From Olavius sp. associated proteobacterium Delta 1 (GTDB lineage: Bacteria > Desulfobacterota > Desulfobacteria > Desulfobacterales > JAFDCJ01), in contig CACVKW010000879.1 of assembly GCA_902749685.1 (NCBI GenBank), positions 1-64,000 on the forward strand: a stretch of DNA of 64,000 nt, in the 5' to 3' direction. A program made the translations under genes and the position numbers. The notes beneath the pieces were generated by a model that was given only the letters and a program-made list of their open reading frames with translations, was not told where the DNA came from and did not search any database. This document shows positions 9,204 through 16,417 of this stretch, in pieces. Position 1 is the stretch's first letter. Every line of letters starts with the position of its first letter.

Positions 9204-10202
9204 ATGATGACAACAGCTAACTTAAACACCATCTTCAGCCGGATTCGCATATTTGTCAGGGGGGGGGTTCTGTTGGCTTTTTTGGGGATCGCTATAAGCT
9301 GTTCGGTTCCTGAGCCGATTGAAACTACAGTAGAAAAAACGACGAAGACCATCAAGAGAACCGCTCGCTCCATTACCCGCACGATTATCCTGGATGATCA
9401 AGATTTGATCCGATCGATTGGCCTCTTTAATTTTGAAAATAACTCGCTGCACGAAAGCTGGGATTTTCAAAAAATATTTCACAAAGGACTCCCCGAATAT
9501 ATCAATGAGACCTGTCTGGGTGTTCACGTATCGGAGCCTGAGACCGGTAGTCTATTGAATATATTAAAAAAACCACCCCGGTTAGAGACAGGCATCATCG
9601 ATAATTATTCTCTGGCAGTTCTGGGCCGGCAGCTCGGGCTAAACGCTATCGTCACCGGCAGTCTGGAAGACATCCGCATCATGGACGAACTCAGGGGCGT
9701 CTGGATAACCAAAGATACCCATCATATGGTTCAAGTTTTCATCAGGGTGGAAGTGAGCGATACCCGCACCGCAACCAAACTGCTCGATGAAACCTTTAAT
9801 CGCCAGATTGAAATCGACGACATGGAGTATCAGATCATCCAGGAAAGCGATACAATCGATCTGCCGCAACTGAATGAAACCTTAAACAAGCTGCTGACCG
9901 ATGTCGGTGACAGCATTTGCGATACCATCAAAGATCAGCCCTGGACCGGCTACATCACCAAGGTAGAGGGCGGAAAATTCATGATACCGTCAGGAACCCG
10001 GACCGGACTGAAACTGGGCGATATTCTGGAAGTCTATGACAGCAGCAGAATTATAGAAGGAATCGGCGGCCAGCGCTTTTTCACGCCCGGTTTGAAAATC
10101 GGTGAAATCGAAATTGTGGCCGTCACAGAAAAACAAACCGCAGCAAAGCTTGTTGATGGCGAAGGAATTGCGACGGGAAGCACGGTCAGAAGGAAAGACT
10201 GA
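9204..10202 (+). CDS. predicted lipoprotein with FlgT-C-like C-terminal region
   Basis: The 332-residue protein has an N-terminal hydrophobic segment (18-32) ending in the lipobox LGIAISC, which predicts lipidation at C33. Residues ~70-190 resemble the nucleotide-free fold used by CsgG/FlgT-type outer-membrane accessory proteins (IGLFNFENNS, LGLNAIVTGSLEDI). The last ~90 residues (VEGGKFMIPSGTRTGLKLGDILEVY, split by IGEIEIVAV) look like the small beta domain seen at the C-terminus of FlgT. The role is probably as an outer-membrane assembly or trafficking lipoprotein; the partner is unknown. AGGGGT precedes the ATG. The stop is followed at once by ggaatgcggaatgcgg-type repeat DNA. Confidence 0.75.
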   Translation: MMTTANLNTIFSRIRIFVRGGVLLAFLGIAISCSVPEPIETTVEKTTKTIKRTARSITRTIILDDQDLIRSIGLFNFENNSLHESWDFQKIFHKGLPEYINETCLGVHVSEPETGSLLNILKKPPRLETGIIDNYSLAVLGRQLGLNAIVTGSLEDIRIMDELRGVWITKDTHHMVQVFIRVEVSDTRTATKLLDETFNRQIEIDDMEYQIIQESDTIDLPQLNETLNKLLTDVGDSICDTIKDQPWTGYITKVEGGKFMIPSGTRTGLKLGDILEVYDSSRIIEGIGGQRFFTPGLKIGEIEIVAVTEKQTAAKLVDGEGIATGSTVRRKD

Positions 10203-10270
10203 CAGGAATGTGGCAGTGGGAATGCGGAATGCGGACTATTAAAAAATACTATTGTTTGGATATGGCGCCA

Positions 10271-11236
10271 CTAAGCGCCTAAGGATTCCCTATACGCGTT
10301 TATCAGTTCAAGGCCTGCCTTTTCGGTCGACAGGTGTTTGATGGATTCTCGAAATTTGCTGCTGTTGCGCATTTCCTTGGTAAACCAGCCCAGGCGACTG
10401 CGCATCATTCTGCACGCCGGCTCTTCTCCCAAATATTCAACACTGGCTTTTAAATATTGAATCATTATATCAAAACGTCCGGCAAGATCTTCGGCAACAT
10501 TTTTGTCGCCGCGAATTCGAGCCAGCACCTGACTAAAAATTGCCGGATTTCCGATGGCTTTGCGGCCGATCATGATGGCATCGCACCCGGTTTCAGCCAG
10601 CATATTTAGCGCATCCCTGGCCGAAAAAATGTCTCCGTTGCCGATAACCGGTATGGTTAATTTTTCTTTGACCGCTGCAATGAGAGACCAGTCTGCCCGC
10701 CCGCTAAACAGCTGTTTGGCCGTGCGCGGATGAATTGCGACGGCATCCACGCCGCAGTCTTCAGCTATCCTGGCGATATTCAGGGCCTGCTCACCGGAGG
10801 CATCCCAGCCGCTTCTGATTTTGATGGTAAGCGGAATCCGGATTGCATTGCGGACCGCCTTAAGTACGGCCCGGGCCACATCCGGGGTTCGCATGAGGGC
10901 CACCCCCGAACCGGTTTTAACCACTTTTCGAACCGAACAACCAAAATTAATATCAAGTATGTCAACTCCCATCCCCTCTGCAATGGCAGCCGCCCCGGCC
11001 ATGATATCCGGATCCGACCCGAAAATTTGAGCCGAAAGGGGTTTTTCCTGGGGTGCAGAGTTCAGCATCCAGGCCGTTTTTCGCGAGTGGTATACAAGCC
11101 CATGGGAGCTGACCATTTCCGAGCAGACCAGGCCGCAGCCCGCCTTTTTGGCCATGAGGCGAAACGGCAGATTGGTAATGCCGGCTAAAGGGGCCGAGAT
11201 GACGTTGTTATCTAATGTAACGGTTCCGATTTTCAT
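10271..11236 (-). CDS. dusB: tRNA-dihydrouridine synthase, DusB-type
   Basis: The 321-residue flavoenzyme reduces specific uridines in the tRNA D-loop using FMN and NADPH. Hallmarks are APLAGITNLPFR at the N-terminus, SAQIFG, DINFGC with the catalytic cysteine at C100, a TIKIRSGWD strand, VIGNGDIFS and IMIGRKAIGNP (phosphate binding). The segment after the cysteine reads GCSVRKVVKTGSG, whereas most homologues have GCPVKKV. The proline is replaced but the catalytic cysteine is kept. It is transcribed leftward and separated by about 60 bases from the DUF1848 gene upstream on the same strand, so the two may form a short operon. Confidence 0.93.
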   Translation of the reverse strand: MKIGTVTLDNNVISAPLAGITNLPFRLMAKKAGCGLVCSEMVSSHGLVYHSRKTAWMLNSAPQEKPLSAQIFGSDPDIMAGAAAIAEGMGVDILDINFGCSVRKVVKTGSGVALMRTPDVARAVLKAVRNAIRIPLTIKIRSGWDASGEQALNIARIAEDCGVDAVAIHPRTAKQLFSGRADWSLIAAVKEKLTIPVIGNGDIFSARDALNMLAETGCDAIMIGRKAIGNPAIFSQVLARIRGDKNVAEDLAGRFDIMIQYLKASVEYLGEEPACRMMRSRLGWFTKEMRNSSKFRESIKHLSTEKAGLELINAYRESLGA

Positions 11237-11295
11237 AGAGAATAATTAAATGTGGCATGGATTCGGTTATATCTTATAGAATATTGGACACAGAT

Positions 11296-12201
11296 CTAGC
11301 CAGATTTTCCGGAATTAGGGTTCGCATAACAAAACAGGCAATTATGATAGCACGGCTGATGCCGGTAGGACCCGATGTCAACCGACACTTTACATCCACA
11401 GCCGGCCTTGACCCGTTGACCGGTATCTTTTCTAAGTGCCAGATTGCCGCCATATAATTCCATTAAAAGGTCATTTGGTATGCATGAGCTTGGCGATATC
11501 GAAGAACCCGGGGGCAATGCTGCGATGACTTCTTTTTCGCAGCAGGTGGTCAGGTGAATGTTCAGCGCTGCAAGCCGGGTTTCCATTTCAATCAGGGTGT
11601 TGACTTTATCGATCAGCGGCGGATCGGTCAATACCAATCCGGGCCGAAATGACAGCCGCTTGCGGATTTTAGGGTAGTAATCCATAAAACTGGTAATACA
11701 CCGCTCTATGCCCACGGCGGCAGCCTGTTCCCCGATGGCGCTGAAATCGCCCAGGTTATCGTGCAGAGACCCCTGCCCGGTCTCATAATAGCATATTGGG
11801 TCAAATCGCCAGCTAATCGAACGGGATCCAAAATGTTGACTGAGATGCTTAAGCTGGTCAATGCGCTCCTTTAACGGCGGCACATTGGGTTCAAGTATAG
11901 GATTGTCCGAATTGATGGTAAAATTGAAAAAAAGATAATAACCCTGCTTAAGCAGGCGTTCCCCAAAGCCTTCATCAATAAATGGCCCGAAGTTTTTGGA
12001 CCAGAAGACGATGGTATGCACCACATGCGGCGTTGCCGGCACAACTGAGACACGCTGGTTAAAGGGGTTTACAACTTCAAAGAACCCCTTTTTGATTTGC
12101 TCCATAAACCAGGGCATGTAAAACGCCGGAATATCGGTTCTGCGAGAGGCGGATATGACGGTCTTTTGCGGGGGATTCATTAACTGCCCGGTGTTAAACA
12201 T
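11296..12201 (-). CDS. DUF1848 family protein with C-terminal Fe-S-like cysteine motif
   Basis: The 301-residue protein opens with the signature ISASRRTDIPAFY and continues with FWSKNFGP and SWRFDPICYYE, diagnostic of DUF1848. The C-terminal 40 residues contain GCGC and then CYHNCLFCYANP, a CX3CX2C arrangement like a radical SAM cluster ligand set but at the wrong end of the protein. The family is believed to be radical-SAM-like; the substrate is unknown. Possible starts are ATG 12201 and ATG 12180 (MNPPQKTV); the latter lies closer to the conserved domain. The neighbour downstream is dusB on the same strand. Confidence 0.85.
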   Translation of the reverse strand: MFNTGQLMNPPQKTVISASRRTDIPAFYMPWFMEQIKKGFFEVVNPFNQRVSVVPATPHVVHTIVFWSKNFGPFIDEGFGERLLKQGYYLFFNFTINSDNPILEPNVPPLKERIDQLKHLSQHFGSRSISWRFDPICYYETGQGSLHDNLGDFSAIGEQAAAVGIERCITSFMDYYPKIRKRLSFRPGLVLTDPPLIDKVNTLIEMETRLAALNIHLTTCCEKEVIAALPPGSSISPSSCIPNDLLMELYGGNLALRKDTGQRVKAGCGCKVSVDIGSYRHQPCYHNCLFCYANPNSGKSG

Positions 12202-12375
12202 TAAAAAAAGCTATTTGCTGCCGTAAAGACATTACAAATTAGAAAAACGATTATCGAAATCCGTTTCAAATTGAAAATTCGAATATTTCCTTTTTTTAGA
12301 AAATTCCGCATTCCGCATTCTGAGATCCGAAATCAATTGAATTGCTAGATCCTCAAATTCCTCAATTTTCGGCAG

Positions 12376-12723
12376 CTATTTCTTTTTGAGATCCGCCAGT
12401 GAAATCACCTTGGCTTGGCCGGTGTCTTTTATCGATTTCGGCTCATCTTCTTCTTTATTTTGAGCTTTGGGCTCATGGGGTTGCAGTTCATCCGGGGCCG
12501 CAACTTTCTCCAGCCGCATGCGCTTGCCCTGCATGGTAAATTCAGCGCCTTCAATGTAAACATCTCTTAATATCCAGCTGACGATCTGGGGAGGAATCTG
12601 CAGCAGGAGCAATTTGACATGATACCAACCGGGCTTTGAATCGGCTAAAATGTCTTCAATCCTGGCAAAACTAAGCGGTTCGTCTTCCAGGTATATTAGT
12701 ACAAGATCGTTTTCGGTCGCCAT
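12376..12723 (-). CDS. hypothetical protein, 115 aa
   Basis: I do not recognise a named family. The first ~80 residues form a compact domain (MATENDLVLIYLEDEPLSFA, then PGWYHVKLLLLQIPPQIVSWILRDVYIEG). The remainder is a charged linker ending in ISLADLKKK. No signal peptide or membrane segment is apparent. The clean domain-plus-tail composition and low-ambiguity ATG support a real gene. It lies alone between the DUF1848 gene and the lactonase-like gene, all on the minus strand. Confidence 0.7.
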   Translation of the reverse strand: MATENDLVLIYLEDEPLSFARIEDILADSKPGWYHVKLLLLQIPPQIVSWILRDVYIEGAEFTMQGKRMRLEKVAAPDELQPHEPKAQNKEEDEPKSIKDTGQAKVISLADLKKK

Positions 12724-12763
12724 GATTTTTAAATTTTTCGTTATCTATAAATAATTCAAAATC

Positions 12764-12797
12764 CTGAATGCGCTATTTTGCGGGGCGGATTAATTAC
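12764..12797. repeat. intergenic repeat with GGCGGATTAATTAC motif, copy 1
   Basis: The 34-base block (ctgaatgcgctatttt... ending GGCGGATTAATTAC) matches 15594-15628 almost exactly. The lactonase stop codon (12794-12796, minus strand) lies inside it. Confidence 0.7.
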
Positions 12798-13507
12798 GGG
12801 ATCGTTTTCATCTTTCCAATTGACAGATCATGCAGCGGGATGAGGATATCTGCCATGTTCTTAATTTTCTGGATCGAGTCATAGGCTTCAGTCAAATCGA
12901 TGTGCACGCCGGGAGCGATGGCGGGTCCGGTGGAGGGAAAATTCTTATCATTACAGCAAAATCCCGTAATAATCGCCCGTCCGCCGGCAGTATTGACCGC
13001 CACAGACTGGCCGCCCACCGAATGACCGGGGGAAAAAATCACATCGATGCCGTCCAGGATATTGGCATCACCGTCGACTTCGACAATCTCATTTTCATCT
13101 AAAACATCCGGATAATACCGGTGGTCGACTGGATGAGGGTCCTGCATGAACTCGTATTCTGTTTTTTGTACGTATACCTCGGCCTTGGTGCACAGATAGT
13201 CATTCTCGCAGTGGTCGTTGTGCAGGTGGGTGTGAAGAATGATATCAATATCCTCGGGTGTCATATTGAGGGTTGCCAGAGCGTCCTCGAATTCCAGAAT
13301 TTTAAAGCCGCATTGTTCTTCAGCACCATCGGGTATGACAAATTGCTCCAGTCCGGTGTCGACCAGGATGTTCTTATCCCCGCCGCTTAAGTAAAAAACA
13401 TAGATTGGAAGATAAATCCGTTTGCCGTAATCACGCAAATAGGTCATCACCCCCTGATCGGTTTCATTGATTCCGACGACCAGGGGGTGGATAATATATT
13501 GTTGCAT
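12794..13507 (-). CDS. metallo-beta-lactamase fold hydrolase, AHL-lactonase-like
   Basis: The 237-residue protein has the zinc signature HTHLHNDH (H94, H96, D98, H99), a further histidine in SPGHSVGGQ near 160 and a C-terminal HDLS. This is the layout of the AttM/AiiA-type N-acyl homoserine lactonase subfamily, which also includes other esterases and lactonases, so quorum quenching is possible but not shown. There is no signal peptide, so it is cytoplasmic. GGAGG sits 7 bases before the ATG. It is monocistronic. Its stop codon lies inside an intergenic repeat. Confidence 0.85.
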   Translation of the reverse strand: MQQYIIHPLVVGINETDQGVMTYLRDYGKRIYLPIYVFYLSGGDKNILVDTGLEQFVIPDGAEEQCGFKILEFEDALATLNMTPEDIDIILHTHLHNDHCENDYLCTKAEVYVQKTEYEFMQDPHPVDHRYYPDVLDENEIVEVDGDANILDGIDVIFSPGHSVGGQSVAVNTAGGRAIITGFCCNDKNFPSTGPAIAPGVHIDLTEAYDSIQKIKNMADILIPLHDLSIGKMKTIP

Positions 13508-13966
13508 AATAGTCCTCCATAAATTGATAATCCGATTTGCATTACGATAGATGATTTGCCATAAACTCTTATAAATCTCCCATCCCTGAACGGTTATAAT
13601 TTTAATATTGAATTTTTCAATTTTTAAAATTAATGATGAATTCTAACAAATCCGGATTCAGCATGTGGTAAAATAGAAAAGTAACAAAAAACAACGTCAT
13701 CGTAAAGGCTTTTAGGCAAATTGTCAGGGCGCTGCCATTTGAACAAGTATTTGTCTGATGCTACGAAAGTTGCCGGGTTAATATAAATCAGGGAGATTTC
13801 AAGCACCAAAAACCAAATTTCAAACGGTTCGACAAGCTCACCACCTTGAGCCAAGTCGAAAGGCAATTTTCAATGACCAATTTTAATTGTCAAAAATTAC
13901 TTTGGCGCTAATCGGCGCAGATGATGATGAGGCCAGTTCAGTCAACTCTTCAAATCGGGAGGTTCA
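13508..13966. other. intergenic region with a short extragenic palindrome
   Basis: No gene is recognised in these 459 bases. A hairpin at 13828-13860 pairs TTCGAC with GTCGAA and GCTCA with TGAGC. It belongs to the TTCGACAGGCTCA-type extragenic palindromes common in many bacteria; a related sequence is at about 32396-32440. A minus-strand frame across it starts PFDLAQGGELVEPFE, the usual mistranslation of this repeat. Confidence 0.6.
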
Positions 13967-15367
13967 ATGGTTTTACCCCAGAATGTGATTGCTCAAATCG
14001 ATGGTCTTTTTAATTCGCGGTCGGTGGCGGTAGTGGGTGTGCCCCGTGAACTGAAAGTCGGCCGGGTATTTTTAACCGCCCTGCTGGATCAGGGCTTTGA
14101 CGGCAAAATATACCCGGTTAATCCCAGCGCCCGGGAAATTGACGGTTTAAAGACTTATCCGACCGTTGGGGATATTCCCGGCCCGGTGGATCTGGCGATC
14201 ATACTGGTGCCGCTCGAACATAGCCTTGAAGTGGTGCGACAATGCGCCGCCAAAGGCATTAAAGGAGCCGTCCTGTTTACCGCCGGATACAGCGAAACCG
14301 GCAGCAACAAGGGCGCAGCGCTGGAGCAGGAACTGGTCCGGGTGGCGCGTCAAGCAGGCATGCGCCTGATCGGACCCAACGGCATGGGGCTTTATTGCCC
14401 TAAAACCGGCCTTTCATTCTTTCCCCAGGTTTCAAAAACGCCCGGACCCGTGGGCATGATTTCACACAGCGGTTCTTTAACCAATATTTTGGGTATGATC
14501 GCCGAGCAAAAAGACATTCGTTTCAGCAAGGTAATCAGCTCCGGAAATGAATGCGACCTGACGGCGGCAGATTTCTTATTGTATCTGGGGAGTGATCCCG
14601 ATACACGTCTGATCGGTGCCTATATCGAAGGCATCCGAAATGGACCGTATTTTCTGGAGGCACTGCGGCAGGCATCGTATAAAAAACCGGTAATCCTGTG
14701 GAAGGTGGGTCTGACTCCGGAAGGCACCCGGGCCGCTTCATCGCATACAGGCGCCCTGGCCAACGCGCCGCACATATGGCAGGGGGTCGTTCGGCAGACC
14801 GGGTCCATACCGGTCGTGGGATTCGAGGCCCTGGCGGATGCGTTGATGGGCTTTAGCATGCTGCCGCGCAATCCGGGAAACCGTATGGCCATTGTTTCCG
14901 GACCCGGCGGTCTGGCAGTATCGGCTGCTGAAGCCTGCGGCCGGCAGGCAATTGTTCTGGCCGACCTTTCAGCGGAAACCCGGTTAAGCCTGTCCCGCAT
15001 CATTACGCATTCCGGCACCAGCCTGCTCAATCCGGTTGACGTCAGTCTTGCCGCCCATTTTGATCTTGACATATTCTTTCAAACCACCCGCACGGTCGCT
15101 GCGGATCCGGGTGTTGATGCGATTATTGTCATTGGATGCGGTCTGACCCCTGAAATGAATCAGATTTACAGCGAGGGGTTAATCGAGGTATTCCGCGACT
15201 GTAAAAAACCGATTTTAGCAGTAAAAATTCCCGGCACGGCTCCTCCAAACTCAAAGGAGTTGTGCCGTGGCGGAATTCCTTTCTTTGATTCTGCCGAGCG
15301 TGCCGTCAACACCTATGCCCTGGCGCTGCGGTATGGGGAATGGATAAAGGTGAAAGGTAAAAATTAG
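13967..15367 (+). CDS. acyl-CoA synthetase (ADP-forming), alpha-subunit type
   Basis: The 466-residue protein has a CoA-binding Rossmann domain at the N-terminus (SVAVVGVPRELKVGR, then PVNPSAREIDGLKTYPTV). Two succinyl-CoA-ligase-like domains follow, with the phospho-histidine in SSHTGALA (H260). This is the alpha half of NDP-forming acetate/acyl-CoA ligases, which interconvert acyl-CoA plus ADP and phosphate with acid plus ATP. The ATP-grasp beta part is absent and no beta gene lies next door, so it must pair with a subunit elsewhere or have a different role. GGGAGG precedes the ATG at good spacing. Confidence 0.88.
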   Translation: MVLPQNVIAQIDGLFNSRSVAVVGVPRELKVGRVFLTALLDQGFDGKIYPVNPSAREIDGLKTYPTVGDIPGPVDLAIILVPLEHSLEVVRQCAAKGIKGAVLFTAGYSETGSNKGAALEQELVRVARQAGMRLIGPNGMGLYCPKTGLSFFPQVSKTPGPVGMISHSGSLTNILGMIAEQKDIRFSKVISSGNECDLTAADFLLYLGSDPDTRLIGAYIEGIRNGPYFLEALRQASYKKPVILWKVGLTPEGTRAASSHTGALANAPHIWQGVVRQTGSIPVVGFEALADALMGFSMLPRNPGNRMAIVSGPGGLAVSAAEACGRQAIVLADLSAETRLSLSRIITHSGTSLLNPVDVSLAAHFDLDIFFQTTRTVAADPGVDAIIVIGCGLTPEMNQIYSEGLIEVFRDCKKPILAVKIPGTAPPNSKELCRGGIPFFDSAERAVNTYALALRYGEWIKVKGKN

Positions 15368-15507
15368 GAGGTCGGAAGGTGCGAATAGGCCTATGAATAC
15401 TGAAAGATTTTTCGGAAGATTAAAAGAAAGTAAAATATTACAGCTGGCTAATTTATACTATTTTTTTACTTCAGCATCGATTTGAAACTTTAAAGGCAAA
15501 GAAAAAC

Positions 15508-15628
15508 ATAAAAAATGCGCCGCATAAATTAATTAATCCGGCGGTGCCTCAATCTAACAACTTTCTTCAATTTTCAAAGAACAATTTAGAACCCTGAATG
15601 TGCTATTTTTTTAGGGCGGATTAATTAC
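15508..15628. repeat. intergenic inverted repeat with GGCGGATTAATTAC motif, copy 2
   Basis: The segment starts at aaaaaatgcgccgcat, soon followed by ATTAATCCGGC, and ends at 15615-15628 with GGCGGATTAATTAC, so the two ends are inverted with respect to each other. A similar layout of about 120 bases recurs at 53740-53862. The rest of the 15368-15690 gap holds no recognised gene. Confidence 0.6.
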
Positions 15629-15690
15629 TTGAGTTTTTGATAATATGGCCGATATCATCGTATAACAAATAATACAATGAGGTGATTATC

Positions 15691-16299
15691 ATGAAACTCA
15701 GATCTGTACATACAACTATTTCCATCAGCCTGTTGTCGCTGGTTCTTGTAATCGCTTTTACTTCTCCGGCAACGGCCCAAAAAACAGACAAAAAACAAAA
15801 AACATCGAAGGCGATGGTTGCAGAAAAAGCCACCGGTCCGCAGGCCGAGTCCGACAAGCGCGACGAAAAAACGGCCAAAACACCTGCTTCAAAGAATCCA
15901 GGGTCTGATAAGCAAACGACAACTTCTCCCAAAGATGCCGGCTACTGGTTTGACAAAGGTGCCCTGTGCGCCACCTACGGCAACGATCGCGCTGCCATCA
16001 ACTATTTTCAAAAGGCCATCTCGCTCGACCCGAAACGAAGCGGCGCTTATTTTGAGCTGGGCATTTCCTACGGTCAACTGGGTGAATTCGACAAAGCCGT
16101 CACCCTGGTAAACAAAGCCATTGAAATGGAGTCCCAAAACGGACTGTATCTTTATGGCCGCGGCCGAATTTATCTACTGGCCGGTAAACAAGACCAGGCC
16201 ATGGAAGATTTTAAAAAGGCCGCAGCACTTGATGATGAGGATGCCCAAACTTATTTGGAGCATATTGCCCAGTACAAGGGACCGGCGAATGACGATTGA
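15691..16299 (+). CDS. exported TPR protein
   Basis: ATG 15691 is chosen because GAGGTG lies 6 bases upstream; the in-frame GTG at 15682 falls inside that site. The 202-residue product has a signal peptide (MKLRSVHTTISISLLSLVLV ending in ATAQ), a lysine-rich low-complexity linker and about three tetratricopeptide repeats from residue ~90 onward (YWFDKGALCATYGN, YFELGISYGQLGE, YLYGRGRIYLLAGK). It probably scaffolds an envelope complex. It is convergent with the PPDK-like gene, with a shared terminator-like stem between them. Confidence 0.85.
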   Translation: MKLRSVHTTISISLLSLVLVIAFTSPATAQKTDKKQKTSKAMVAEKATGPQAESDKRDEKTAKTPASKNPGSDKQTTTSPKDAGYWFDKGALCATYGNDRAAINYFQKAISLDPKRSGAYFELGISYGQLGEFDKAVTLVNKAIEMESQNGLYLYGRGRIYLLAGKQDQAMEDFKKAAALDDEDAQTYLEHIAQYKGPANDD

Positions 16300-16381
16300 C
16301 GAATGTCTAATTTTGGAAGGAGTTATTAAATTCGATTTTAATTGATTTCTAAGACGAACAAAAGGTAGATCTGCCTATCAG

Positions 16382-16417
16382 CCCCCTTTCGGCTCTTGTA
16401 TGCGTCAGGGGGTATTT
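16382..16417 (+). terminator. probable terminator between convergent genes
   Basis: CCCCCT at 16382-16387 pairs with AGGGGG at 16407-16412 across a 19-base loop, followed by tattttg. It lies after the TPR gene and overlaps the stop codon of the opposing gene. The loop is long, so strength is uncertain. Confidence 0.45.

Noticed and set aside
13630..13866. 78-codon minus-strand open frame starting PFDLAQGGELVEPFE
   Set aside because: The start is the standard mistranslation of the TTCGACAGGCTCA palindrome, and the rest has no family resemblance.
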